A stretch of DNA of 64,000 nt, from contig JARLJU010000130.1 in NCBI GenBank assembly GCA_031291055.1, positions 1 to 64,000 of the forward strand, in the 5' to 3' direction. The notes under the pieces were generated by a model. That model was not told where the DNA came from, ran no database searches, and was given only the letters and a program-made list of their open reading frames with translations. Positions 33,416 through 41,128 of this stretch are shown here, piece after piece. The DNA is from Rudaea sp. GTDB taxonomy: Bacteria > Pseudomonadota > Gammaproteobacteria > Xanthomonadales > Rhodanobacteraceae. The translations under genes and the position numbers were made by a program. The first letter of the stretch is position 1; each line of letters opens with the position of its first letter.

Positions 33416-35257
33416 TTGCCTACCGTGACCGAGAATCCGATCCCACCCAAGCCGCACGCCACTGTCTACGGCACCCTGCGCCGCCTGATGCCGCATGTCT
33501 GGCACTACCGCTGGCGGGTGCTGGTCGCCCTGATCCTGCTGGTTGCGGCGAAGCTGGCCAACGTCGGCGTGCCGCTGGTGATGAAACAGCTGGTCGACGG
33601 ACTCGACCTGAAGTTAGGCGTGCTCGTCGTTCCGGTACTGCTGCTGATGTCGTACGGCGCGTTGCGCCTGTCCACTTCGCTGTTCCAGGAACTGCGCGGC
33701 GTGGTGTTCGCGCGCGTGCTGGCGCGCACGTCGCGCGAAATCACCCTGCGCGTCTTTTCACACCTGCACGCGCTGTCGCTGCGCTTTCACCTGGACCGCC
33801 GCACCGGCGGCGTGGCGCGCGATGTCGAGCGTGGCATGACGTCGGTTTCCGATTTGCTCGACTGGACGATCTACACGATTCTGCCGACCTTGCTGGAAAT
33901 AAGCCTGGTCAGCGCGATCCTGATGACACGCTACGATTGGAGCTTTACCGTGATCACGCTGGCCACGGTATTCACCTACGTGGTTTTCACCTTCTCGGTG
34001 ACCGAGTGGCGGCTGCGGTACTACCGCGCCAAGAACGAAGCCGACACCGAGGCCAATGCGCGCTCGGTGGATTCGCTGCTGAACTACGAAACCGTCAAGT
34101 ATTTCGGCAACGAGAAGCATGAACTAGGCCGCTTCGACGTGGCCCTGATCCAGTTCGAGGAAGCCACGGTCAAGAGCCTGAAGACGCTGGCCGTGCTCAA
34201 TATCGGCCAGGCCGGGATTGTGGCCATCGGCCTCACCCTGCTGCTGTGGCGCGCGGCGGTCGGCGTGGTAGCAGGGACGATGACACTGGGCGATTTCGTC
34301 CTGGTCAATGCCTTTCTGATCCAGCTTGCCGTGCCGCTGAATTACCTGGGCATGGTGTATCGCGAAGTCAAGCAGGCGCTGACCAACCTGGAACGCATGT
34401 TTGCACTGCTCGACGAGCCGCAGGAAGTCCGCGACGCGCCGGATGCGAAGCCGCTGGCCACCAGTGGCGGCGCGGTGCGTTTCGAGCATGTCTCGTTTGG
34501 CTATGATCCACAACGCGACATTCTGCGCGATGTAGATTTTTCAATTCCATCAGGGAAAACCGTCGCCGTGGTCGGCACCACCGGGGCGGGTAAATCGACG
34601 CTGGCGCGCCTGCTCTACCGCTTCTACGACGTCAACTCCGGACGCATCCTGATCGATGGCCAGGATATCCGCGCCGTCACCCAGGATTCTCTGCGCAGCG
34701 CGATCGGCATCGTGCCGCAGGATACAGTGCTGTTCAACGACACGATCTATTACAACATCGCCTATGGCCGCCCGGATGCCACTCGCGCGGAAGTCATTGC
34801 TGCGGCGAAGGCGGCGCATATCCACACGTTCATCGAAAGTCTGCCGCAGGGCTATGAGACCGGGGTCGGCGAACGCGGACTGAAGCTCTCTGGCGGGGAA
34901 AAACAGCGCGTGGCAATCGCGCGGACAGTACTGAAGAATCCGGTCATTCTCGTTTTCGACGAGGCCACCAGCGCGCTTGATACGCGCACCGAAAAGATCA
35001 TCCAGGCCGAATTGGCCGAAATCGCGCGCGAGCGCACCACCCTGATCATCGCGCACCGGCTATCCACGATCGTCGACGCGGATGAGATCATCGTGCTCGA
35101 CCATGGCCGCATCGTCGAACGCGGCACGCATCATGCCTTGCTCGCGCACAATGGGCGTTATGCGGCTTTGTGGATCATGCAGCAGCAGTCCCGCGCAAGC
35201 GCGGAAGGCATCCCCGTATCGGCTTCCGAAGCCGACACGGCGCTCGCCATTCCCTAG
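33416..35257 (+). CDS. Atm1-type ABC exporter (membrane and ATPase domains fused)
   Basis: This 613-residue half-transporter has a six-helix membrane domain (about 20-325) and an ATPase domain. Walker A is GTTGAGKSTLARLLYRFYD, the signature LSGGEKQRVAIARTVL, and Walker B VILVFDEATSAL followed by HRLSTI. The membrane part carries the Atm1 marker RFHLDRRTGGVARDVERG and the NYETVKYFGNE segment, both typical of the mitochondrial/bacterial Atm1 group that exports glutathione-linked metal or sulfur compounds. The start is TTG 33416 or GTG 33425; neither has a strong Shine-Dalgarno sequence. Confidence 0.92.
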   Translation: MPTVTENPIPPKPHATVYGTLRRLMPHVWHYRWRVLVALILLVAAKLANVGVPLVMKQLVDGLDLKLGVLVVPVLLLMSYGALRLSTSLFQELRGVVFARVLARTSREITLRVFSHLHALSLRFHLDRRTGGVARDVERGMTSVSDLLDWTIYTILPTLLEISLVSAILMTRYDWSFTVITLATVFTYVVFTFSVTEWRLRYYRAKNEADTEANARSVDSLLNYETVKYFGNEKHELGRFDVALIQFEEATVKSLKTLAVLNIGQAGIVAIGLTLLLWRAAVGVVAGTMTLGDFVLVNAFLIQLAVPLNYLGMVYREVKQALTNLERMFALLDEPQEVRDAPDAKPLATSGGAVRFEHVSFGYDPQRDILRDVDFSIPSGKTVAVVGTTGAGKSTLARLLYRFYDVNSGRILIDGQDIRAVTQDSLRSAIGIVPQDTVLFNDTIYYNIAYGRPDATRAEVIAAAKAAHIHTFIESLPQGYETGVGERGLKLSGGEKQRVAIARTVLKNPVILVFDEATSALDTRTEKIIQAELAEIARERTTLIIAHRLSTIVDADEIIVLDHGRIVERGTHHALLAHNGRYAALWIMQQQSRASAEGIPVSASEADTALAIP

Positions 35258-35284
35258 CCTGGCCGCGCCCTTGCGCCGCGTTTT

Positions 35285-35296
35285 GAAGTATACTTC
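35285..35296. promoter_or_regulatory. GAAGTATACTTC palindrome
   Basis: This perfect 12-bp palindrome contains a TATACT -10-like hexamer and lies 54 bp before the first of the two receiver-like paralogues. It may be an operator over its promoter. Confidence 0.4.
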
Positions 35297-35350
35297 GGCC
35301 GATCGGTCAAATGCCGCCGGCGCCTTGGCTGGCGGACGAGGGAGCGGCTT

Positions 35351-36592
35351 GTGGCGAGCGAGAAGTACCTGGCGGTCATCGGTCTCAGCGAGGAAGACAC
35401 CGCGCACCTGCGCCTGTTGCTGCGCATGGTCGCCGGGCAGCTCGAACATCGCTGGCGCTGGGGTGCCGAGGAAAACGCCGACCTGGTGATTGTCGACCCG
35501 GCCGACATGCCGGGTCAGATCGCGCGCAACCGCGCCTACAGCAGCGGGCGGCGCTGCGCCGTGTTCAGCGAAACCGAAACCCTGCGCGAGGGCGAACTGC
35601 GGCTGGCCAGGCCACCCAAGGCCGAGAGCGTCCTGGCGATGCTCAATGGCGATGCTGCTACCGCAACAAATCTCGGCGCGCCGGTGATGCAGCAGAAAGA
35701 CGATTTCTACGATCTGGACACGTTCACGCCCGAGTTCGAGATCGAAGACGAAGAAACCGCGGAAGCCCGCTCACGGCAGCGCGACACGACGCCTGCACCG
35801 GGACTGGACGAACTGCTCAAGCCCGACGAGGCGAGCACCAAGCCGCAGTTCGCAGTACCGATGCAACTGCACGAGGACACCCGCATTTCCTACAGCAGCG
35901 GAACCTCCACGCGCAGCCAGAGGCGCGTTGCCGATTCGATCGAGGGTTTCCGCAAGCCCGGCAAGCAGGAAGGCATCAACATGGCGCCCCTGGCCACCCG
36001 CGGCACGACGGCGGACGCGGGCAAGCATGCGCTGCGCGACTATCTGCGCGGCAACCTGCTCGGTGGGCCGGCTGCCATCAGTCTCGACGGCGCGCCGGCG
36101 CTGACGCTCGATCCCAAGGAAAAGGTGTTTCACGCAGCGGGCGGGCTCAGCGCGCTTGCGCCCTATTGCCTTCAGGACCTGGCACATTCGGCGTGGCGGC
36201 CGGTCACCACGGCCGCGCTTGGCCGCCTGCGTACCGATCAGCCCGCACAGCCATATTCGCGCCTGATCTGGCTTGATGTGCTGACCCACTCGGACGGACG
36301 TCTGGCGAAGCATCTTGATCCCGGCGGTCGCTACCGGCTCAAAGGCCGGCCGCAGGTCGAGCGCGACTACCCGAGTCATTTGCGCATCATCGCGGCGCTG
36401 TCCCAACCGGCCAAGCTCAACGAGATTGCCGCCGCCAGTGGCGTGCCGATGGACGAGGTATTCGCGCTGATCAACGCCTATGATGCCATCGGCCTGATCG
36501 AGGTGGAGCGTCGTCTGCCGCGGCACGAGCCGCCGGCCGCCGGCACCGGTGGCCTGCTGGCGCGCCTGCGCAAGCCCTTCGGCAAGCGCTGA
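35351..36592 (+). CDS. Receiver-like/conserved C-terminal domain protein, paralogue 1
   Basis: This 413-residue protein begins at GTG 35351. The N-terminal 100 residues have a receiver-like alternation of strands and helices (YLAVIGLSEEDTAHLRLLLR, DLVIVDPADM, CAVFSETE, RLARPPKAESV) but lack the acidic pair, so this is a pseudo-receiver at best. An acidic, low-complexity linker follows (about 115-210). The C-terminal domain (about 225-385) is shared with the next gene and contains APALTLDPKEKVFHAAGGLS, ALAPYC, QPYSRLIWLDVLTHSDGRLA, QVERDYPSHLRII and a helix-turn-helix-like end (LNEIAAASGVPMDEVFALIN). Both proteins finish in LxRLRxPFG. I do not recognise the family; it may be restricted to this bacterial order. 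Confidence 0.8.
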   Translation: MASEKYLAVIGLSEEDTAHLRLLLRMVAGQLEHRWRWGAEENADLVIVDPADMPGQIARNRAYSSGRRCAVFSETETLREGELRLARPPKAESVLAMLNGDAATATNLGAPVMQQKDDFYDLDTFTPEFEIEDEETAEARSRQRDTTPAPGLDELLKPDEASTKPQFAVPMQLHEDTRISYSSGTSTRSQRRVADSIEGFRKPGKQEGINMAPLATRGTTADAGKHALRDYLRGNLLGGPAAISLDGAPALTLDPKEKVFHAAGGLSALAPYCLQDLAHSAWRPVTTAALGRLRTDQPAQPYSRLIWLDVLTHSDGRLAKHLDPGGRYRLKGRPQVERDYPSHLRIIAALSQPAKLNEIAAASGVPMDEVFALINAYDAIGLIEVERRLPRHEPPAAGTGGLLARLRKPFGKR

Positions 36593-36707
36593 TGCGACTT
36601 GACCTTGCGCGCCATTCGGCGACAATCCAGCGCGCGTGGATGCCTCCGGCAGCCGTGGCTGCCGGGGACTTGGCGGAATATTTGTAAAAAGCAGCGCTTT
36701 CCATAAA

Positions 36708-36713
36708 TATAAT
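36708..36713 (+). promoter_or_regulatory. TATAAT -10 element of paralogue 2
   Basis: A consensus TATAAT in an AT-rich stretch lies 24 bp before the ATG at 36737. The -35 region is weak (TTGTAA is 20 bp upstream). It suggests that the second paralogue has its own promoter. Confidence 0.45.
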
Positions 36714-36736
36714 TTTGCTGTCAAACAGGGGATGGC

Positions 36737-37777
36737 ATGATCAAGCGGATATCATTGCAGGGAGCCAGCGACGACGATGTGGCGCTGCTGCGCGAGTTGC
36801 TGGGCCAGACCGCGACTCAGCTTCACTCGGCCTGGAGATTCCACACCGGCGCCGATACCGACCTGCTGGTCATCGACATCGATACGGTCTACGGCCACAT
36901 GGACTGGCTGCGCGCACACAGCAGCGGCAAACCGGTCGCCGTGCTGACTGAGCACACGCAGTTCGGCGATGCCGACCTGATCCTGCACAAGCCGCTCACG
37001 GCCGCGAACCTGGTCGAAATCTGCAATCGCGTCGACCACATGATTCCTGCCCGGGCCGAATCCGAATACACCCCCGACGCACCTGCTCCGGCAGCGGCGC
37101 CAAGACCGGCGCCGGCAGCAAGACGTCCTGCCGCCGTCGCTGCTGCGCCGGCACCCGGCCCGATGCCTGCACCCGCGCCAATCCCGGAGCCGCCGCGCGA
37201 CCGGCGCCTTTGCGACTGGCTCGCCGACGCCGCGCTGAACTCCGCCGTGCGCCTGCGCGCGGAGGGAGCACCGGAACTCGTACTCGATCCGGCCGCGAAG
37301 GTGTTCCATGCCGACGCGAGCCTGCGCGCGCTCGCCCCCTATTGCACGCGAGTGGTCGCGCGCACGGAGTGGCAGGACGTGGCCGCCGACGAGTTGGCCG
37401 CCCTGCAGGCCGCAGGCAAGGCACAGCCGTATGCGCGCCTGCTCTGGCTCTGCCATGCACTCGGCTCGCACGGTCACCTCGCCGCCGGGCTCGACATCAA
37501 TGCAAAATATAAATTGTCGCGCTGGCCGCAGATCGAGCGCGAGTTCCCGAAGCATTTCCGCATTGCCACGGTCATGCTCAAGCAACCGGCAAGCCTGACC
37601 GACATCGCCGAGCAGAGCGGCGCGCCGCTGACCGACGTGATCGATTTCACCAATGCCTACAACGCCACCGGTTACATCGAAATCGAAGGCGTTGCAGTCG
37701 CGGCGGAACCGGCAACACGGGACAGCGGCCGCGCCGCGATCCTGTCGCGCCTGCGCAATCCCTTCGGCGGCGGTTGA
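36737..37777 (+). CDS. Receiver-like/conserved C-terminal domain protein, paralogue 2
   Basis: This 346-residue protein starts at ATG 36737 behind GGGGAT. The N-terminal 100 residues look like a receiver fold: an Asp in DLLVIDIDTVYG (the place of the phosphoacceptor), a Thr in VAVLTEHT and a Lys-Pro in LILHKPLTAANLVEI. The N-terminal acidic pair is not clear. A Pro/Ala-rich linker (about 112-155) joins it to the same C-terminal domain as paralogue 1: APELVLDPAAKVFHADASLR, ALAPYC, QPYARLLWLCHALGSHGHLA, QIEREFPKHFRIA, LTDIAEQSGAPLTDVIDFTN and a final LSRLRNPFGGG. The pair lies 144 bp apart in the same direction. It probably arose by tandem duplication, with the linkers having diverged completely. 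Confidence 0.82.
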   Translation: MIKRISLQGASDDDVALLRELLGQTATQLHSAWRFHTGADTDLLVIDIDTVYGHMDWLRAHSSGKPVAVLTEHTQFGDADLILHKPLTAANLVEICNRVDHMIPARAESEYTPDAPAPAAAPRPAPAARRPAAVAAAPAPGPMPAPAPIPEPPRDRRLCDWLADAALNSAVRLRAEGAPELVLDPAAKVFHADASLRALAPYCTRVVARTEWQDVAADELAALQAAGKAQPYARLLWLCHALGSHGHLAAGLDINAKYKLSRWPQIEREFPKHFRIATVMLKQPASLTDIAEQSGAPLTDVIDFTNAYNATGYIEIEGVAVAAEPATRDSGRAAILSRLRNPFGGG

Positions 37778-37927
37778 AACCGCCGGCCTAACCCGGCGCC
37801 GCTCAGCGGGCCTGGCCAGCCGGCGTGCGCGCCAATGCGCGCCGCTGTCATCATCGTTTCATGATTGTGCAACGTCGCGTTCAACACCCCCGGGTAAGGT
37901 GCGCACTGTCCGCAGGGAGTGGGCAGC

Positions 37928-39094
37928 ATGCGCGTCGCCATCGTCACCGAGACCTATCCACCCGAGATCAACGGCGTCGCCCTGACCGTGGCGACGCTGG
38001 CTCATGGCCTCGGCACGGCAGGTCACAAAGTACAGGTCATCCGTCCCGAACAGCCGCAAGTACATTCCGATGATGGCGTAGAACGCACGCTGCTGGTGCG
38101 CGGCATGCGCCTGCCGCTGTATCCGGGTCTGCGCATGGGCCTGCCGTGCGCGCGCCAGTTGCGTGCCTTGTGGAAAAGTGAACGACCCGATGCCATCTAC
38201 GTTGCAACGGAAGGGCCGCTCGGCGGGTCCGCGCTGCGCGCTGCACGCCACCTTGGCATTCCCGTCAGCACCGGTTTCCACACGCGCTTCGACGATTTTG
38301 CGCGTTACTATCATCTGGGCTTCATCGCGCCGGCGGTACTAGCCTATCTGCGCCGTTTTCACCGGCGTGCCGACGCCACGTTCGTGCCAACGGCAGAACT
38401 CAGGCATTTCCTCGACACCCGGGGTTTCGGCCGTGTCCTGTTGCTGCGCCGCGCAGTCGATACCGGGCTATTCGATCCGCATCGACGCGACGAATCGCTG
38501 CGCACGCAATGGGGCCTGGAGCCAGGCCAGCTCGCCGTGATCCATGTCGGCCGCATCGCACCGGAAAAGAATCTCGCGCTTGCCGTGCGCGCGTTCCGCG
38601 CGATCCAGCAGGACCGCGCCGACGCCCGCTTCATCTGGGTTGGCGATGGTCCGGCCCGCACGACGTTGCAGAAGAAAAATCCGGATTTCATCTTTTGCGG
38701 AATGCAGCACGGGCAGGCTCTGGCCTGCCACTATGCCAGCGCCGATCTGTTTCTGTTCCCGAGCCTGACCGAGACTTTCGGCAATGTCACCCTGGAAGCA
38801 CTTGCCAGTGGTCTGCCGGTCGTGGCTTTCGACTACGGCGCTGCACGCGAACACGTGATTGACGATTGCGGCCGCCGCATCGCATTCGGCGACGAGGATG
38901 GCTTCGTGCATTCAGCGCGCGGCGTCGCCGGCGCGGCGGGCCTGGCCAGCACGATGCGCAGCGCCGCGCGTCGCGCCGTCGCCGGGCTCGACCCGCTGAC
39001 CGTCACCGCGAGCTTTGCCGGCTTGCTGGCCGCACTCGCACGGCCCGCTGCGGGCGTCCAGGCCATTGCTGCAGCGAACGGGAGCACGCCATGA
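37928..39094 (+). CDS. GT4-family glycosyltransferase
   Basis: This 388-residue glycosyltransferase has the GT-B fold. MRVAIVTETYPPEINGVA is the standard N-terminal loop, the acceptor region has STGFHTRFDDFARYY, and the donor-binding C-terminal half contains HVGRIAPEKNLALAV and the EX7E-type motif in SLTETFGNVTLEALASG. The family includes mannosyl and glucosyl transferases that decorate lipids such as diacylglycerol. A GTG at 37919 would add three residues. It overlaps the downstream PAP2 gene by 4 bp (ATGA), which suggests joint action in lipid or glycolipid metabolism; that is inferred. Confidence 0.9.
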   Translation: MRVAIVTETYPPEINGVALTVATLAHGLGTAGHKVQVIRPEQPQVHSDDGVERTLLVRGMRLPLYPGLRMGLPCARQLRALWKSERPDAIYVATEGPLGGSALRAARHLGIPVSTGFHTRFDDFARYYHLGFIAPAVLAYLRRFHRRADATFVPTAELRHFLDTRGFGRVLLLRRAVDTGLFDPHRRDESLRTQWGLEPGQLAVIHVGRIAPEKNLALAVRAFRAIQQDRADARFIWVGDGPARTTLQKKNPDFIFCGMQHGQALACHYASADLFLFPSLTETFGNVTLEALASGLPVVAFDYGAAREHVIDDCGRRIAFGDEDGFVHSARGVAGAAGLASTMRSAARRAVAGLDPLTVTASFAGLLAALARPAAGVQAIAAANGSTP

Positions 39095-39639
39095 CTGCGG
39101 TGCAACTCTGGATAAATGTGGAGAACTGGACCGGCGAATCGCGCCTGTGCCTGCGCTGCAATCGCTGGGTCGCGCGGCGCACGATGTCATGGTTCTTCGG
39201 CACGATCAGCCGGCTCGGCAATGGTATTTTCTGGTATGCGCTGATGCTTGCGATCGCGCTGATCGGCGGACCGACAGGCCCCATTGCAGCGCTGCACATG
39301 GCAATCACGGGACTGATTGCCGCGGCGCTGTATCGCCTGCTCAAACGCTGGACGCGCCGGCCGCGGCCGTACCGCGCGCACAGTCAGATAATTGCCCACG
39401 TGCCGCCGCTGGACGAGTTCAGCTTTCCTTCCGGGCACACCCTGCACGCGGTCTGCTTCACGATCGTGGCGCTCGCCTACTTTCCGCTGCTGGCACCGCT
39501 GCTGGTGCCGTTCGCGCTACTGGTCGCCGTCTCGCGCGTGGTTCTCGGCCTGCACTATCCCAGCGACGTGCTCGCTGCGATCGTCATCGGCTGCGCCCTG
39601 GCGGGCTCGTCGTTGTGGATTGCTGCGGTGTTCGTGTAG
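39091..39639 (+). CDS. PAP2-family membrane phosphatase
   Basis: This 182-residue membrane protein has the three PAP2 active-site motifs: KRWTRRPRP (about 88), FPSGHTLHAV (about 111) and SRVVLGLHYPSD (about 149). About five membrane helices are predicted. PAP2 enzymes remove phosphate from lipids such as phosphatidic acid or undecaprenyl pyrophosphate. The N-terminal WINVENWTGESRLCLRCNRW segment faces the cytosol. It is translationally coupled to the preceding glycosyltransferase. Its 3' end overlaps the convergent flavoprotein gene by 56 bp. Confidence 0.9.
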   Translation: MTAVQLWINVENWTGESRLCLRCNRWVARRTMSWFFGTISRLGNGIFWYALMLAIALIGGPTGPIAALHMAITGLIAAALYRLLKRWTRRPRPYRAHSQIIAHVPPLDEFSFPSGHTLHAVCFTIVALAYFPLLAPLLVPFALLVAVSRVVLGLHYPSDVLAAIVIGCALAGSSLWIAAVFV

Positions 39640-40888
39640 GCGATGACCACCGCGCCGCGCTGCCGCCGGCGATGCGCCCGCTGGCAAAACAGGCAGCAAG
39701 CAGGTAGCCGCCGGTGGGTGCCTCCCAGTCGATCATTTCGCCGGCGCAAAAAACACCCGGCATATCTTTCAACATCAGGTACTCATCGAGCGCATCGAAG
39801 CGCACGCCGCCTGCGCTGCTGATCGCTTCGTCGATCGGCCGCGGCCGCAGCAGGGTGAGCGGCAGCGACTTGAGCGTTGCGGCCACGCGGTCCGCATCCT
39901 GCAATTGTGGCTTCGACAGCACCTCGTAGAGTAGTCCGGCTTTCACCCCATCGATTCCGACGTGGCGGCGCAGGTGCTCGCTCAATGAACGGCGGCCACG
40001 CGGTTGCGCAAGATCGCGCGCCAGGCGCTGCGCATCGCGGCCGGGTACCAGGTCAAGGCGGATTTCGGCAGTACCGTGAACGGCGATCGCGTCGCGCAAT
40101 GGCGCGCTGAGCGCGTAGATCAGGCTGCCCTCGACGCCGCTCGCCGTGACGACGAATTCGCCCTGCCGTTGAATGCGGCGACCCGTCGCGTCGCTGCATT
40201 CGACGATCACCGGCTTCACTGGATGGCCGGCATGACGCCGGGCGAAATGTTCGCTCCAGCCTGTATTGGCGCCGCTGACATCGAAGCCGCAGTTCGCCGG
40301 CTTGAGCGGCGCAATCGCGACGCCGCGATCGCCGAGCAGGGGCACCCATGCGGCATCGGACCCCAGCACCGGCCAACTGCCCCCGCCGAGCGCCAGCACG
40401 ACGGCATCGGCGCGCACGCGGCGCTCTCCATCGGCATGCGCGAAACGCACGGCGCCCGTATCGTCCCAGCCCAGCCAGCGGTGGCGCATGTGAAAGCCGA
40501 CGCCGCTCGCATGCAGGCGGCGCACCCAGCCGCGCAACAACGGCGCGGCCTTCAGGTCGAGCGGGAATACGCGGCCGGAACTGCCGACGAAGGTCTCGAC
40601 GCCAAGCCCGCGCGCCCATTCGCGTACGGCGGCCGCGTCGAACTGCCGGAGCCAGCGGCCGACTTCGCAGCGACGCTCACCGTAGCGCGCGACGAAGGCA
40701 TCGGTGTTTTCGGAATGGGTGAGATTCAAGCCGCCCTTGCCGGCGACAAGAAACTTGCGCCCCACCGAGCCCAGACCGTCGTATAGCTGCACCTCGGCGC
40801 CCGCCGCACGCGCGACCTCGGCAGCCATCAATCCCGCCGGGCCGCCGCCAATGATGGTCACGCCGCGTTGAGGCTCTATTGGATTCAT
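39584..40888 (-). CDS. BaiN/HI0933-like FAD-dependent oxidoreductase
   Basis: This 434-residue flavoprotein has the N-terminal FAD-binding motif VTIIGGGPAGLMAAEVARAAG (about 10-30), then GRKFLVAGKGGLNLTHSEN and LALGGGSWPVLGSDA. These fix it in the HI0933-like family, in the subgroup with the LTLLRPRPIDEAISSAGGV and GGYLLAACFASGRIAG segments. The substrate is unknown. The final 30 residues are a Ser/Thr/Pro-rich tail encoded on the strand opposite to the end of the PAP2 gene, a 56-bp tail-to-tail overlap. Confidence 0.9.
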   Translation of the reverse strand: MNPIEPQRGVTIIGGGPAGLMAAEVARAAGAEVQLYDGLGSVGRKFLVAGKGGLNLTHSENTDAFVARYGERRCEVGRWLRQFDAAAVREWARGLGVETFVGSSGRVFPLDLKAAPLLRGWVRRLHASGVGFHMRHRWLGWDDTGAVRFAHADGERRVRADAVVLALGGGSWPVLGSDAAWVPLLGDRGVAIAPLKPANCGFDVSGANTGWSEHFARRHAGHPVKPVIVECSDATGRRIQRQGEFVVTASGVEGSLIYALSAPLRDAIAVHGTAEIRLDLVPGRDAQRLARDLAQPRGRRSLSEHLRRHVGIDGVKAGLLYEVLSKPQLQDADRVAATLKSLPLTLLRPRPIDEAISSAGGVRFDALDEYLMLKDMPGVFCAGEMIDWEAPTGGYLLAACFASGRIAGGSAARWSSPTRTPQQSTTTSPPGRSR

Positions 40889-41128
40889 GGTTTTCCAAAT
40901 GCCGTTCGGGCCGAGCGTAGCACTCCGGTACGCAGCGGAAGCGTTGCGATGCTCCCTTCGACTCCCCCTTCTTGGGATTGTCGAAAGACTCGGTGCGAAC
41001 GGTTGACGCAGTCCACGCGCACTCGGCGCAAACCCCTTGGGACCGCGACCGGATGCGCAAGAACGCTATCGGAAGCGACCGATGCGACGCCGGCAGTCGC
41101 AATGATCAGCCGGCGTTCGCGACCGCCG
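40889..41128. other. Intergenic stretch without recognised features
   Basis: No supported gene, hairpin or promoter stands out. It lies downstream of the DUF885 gene and upstream of the flavoprotein gene, both leftward, and presumably contains the promoter of the latter. Confidence 0.45.
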
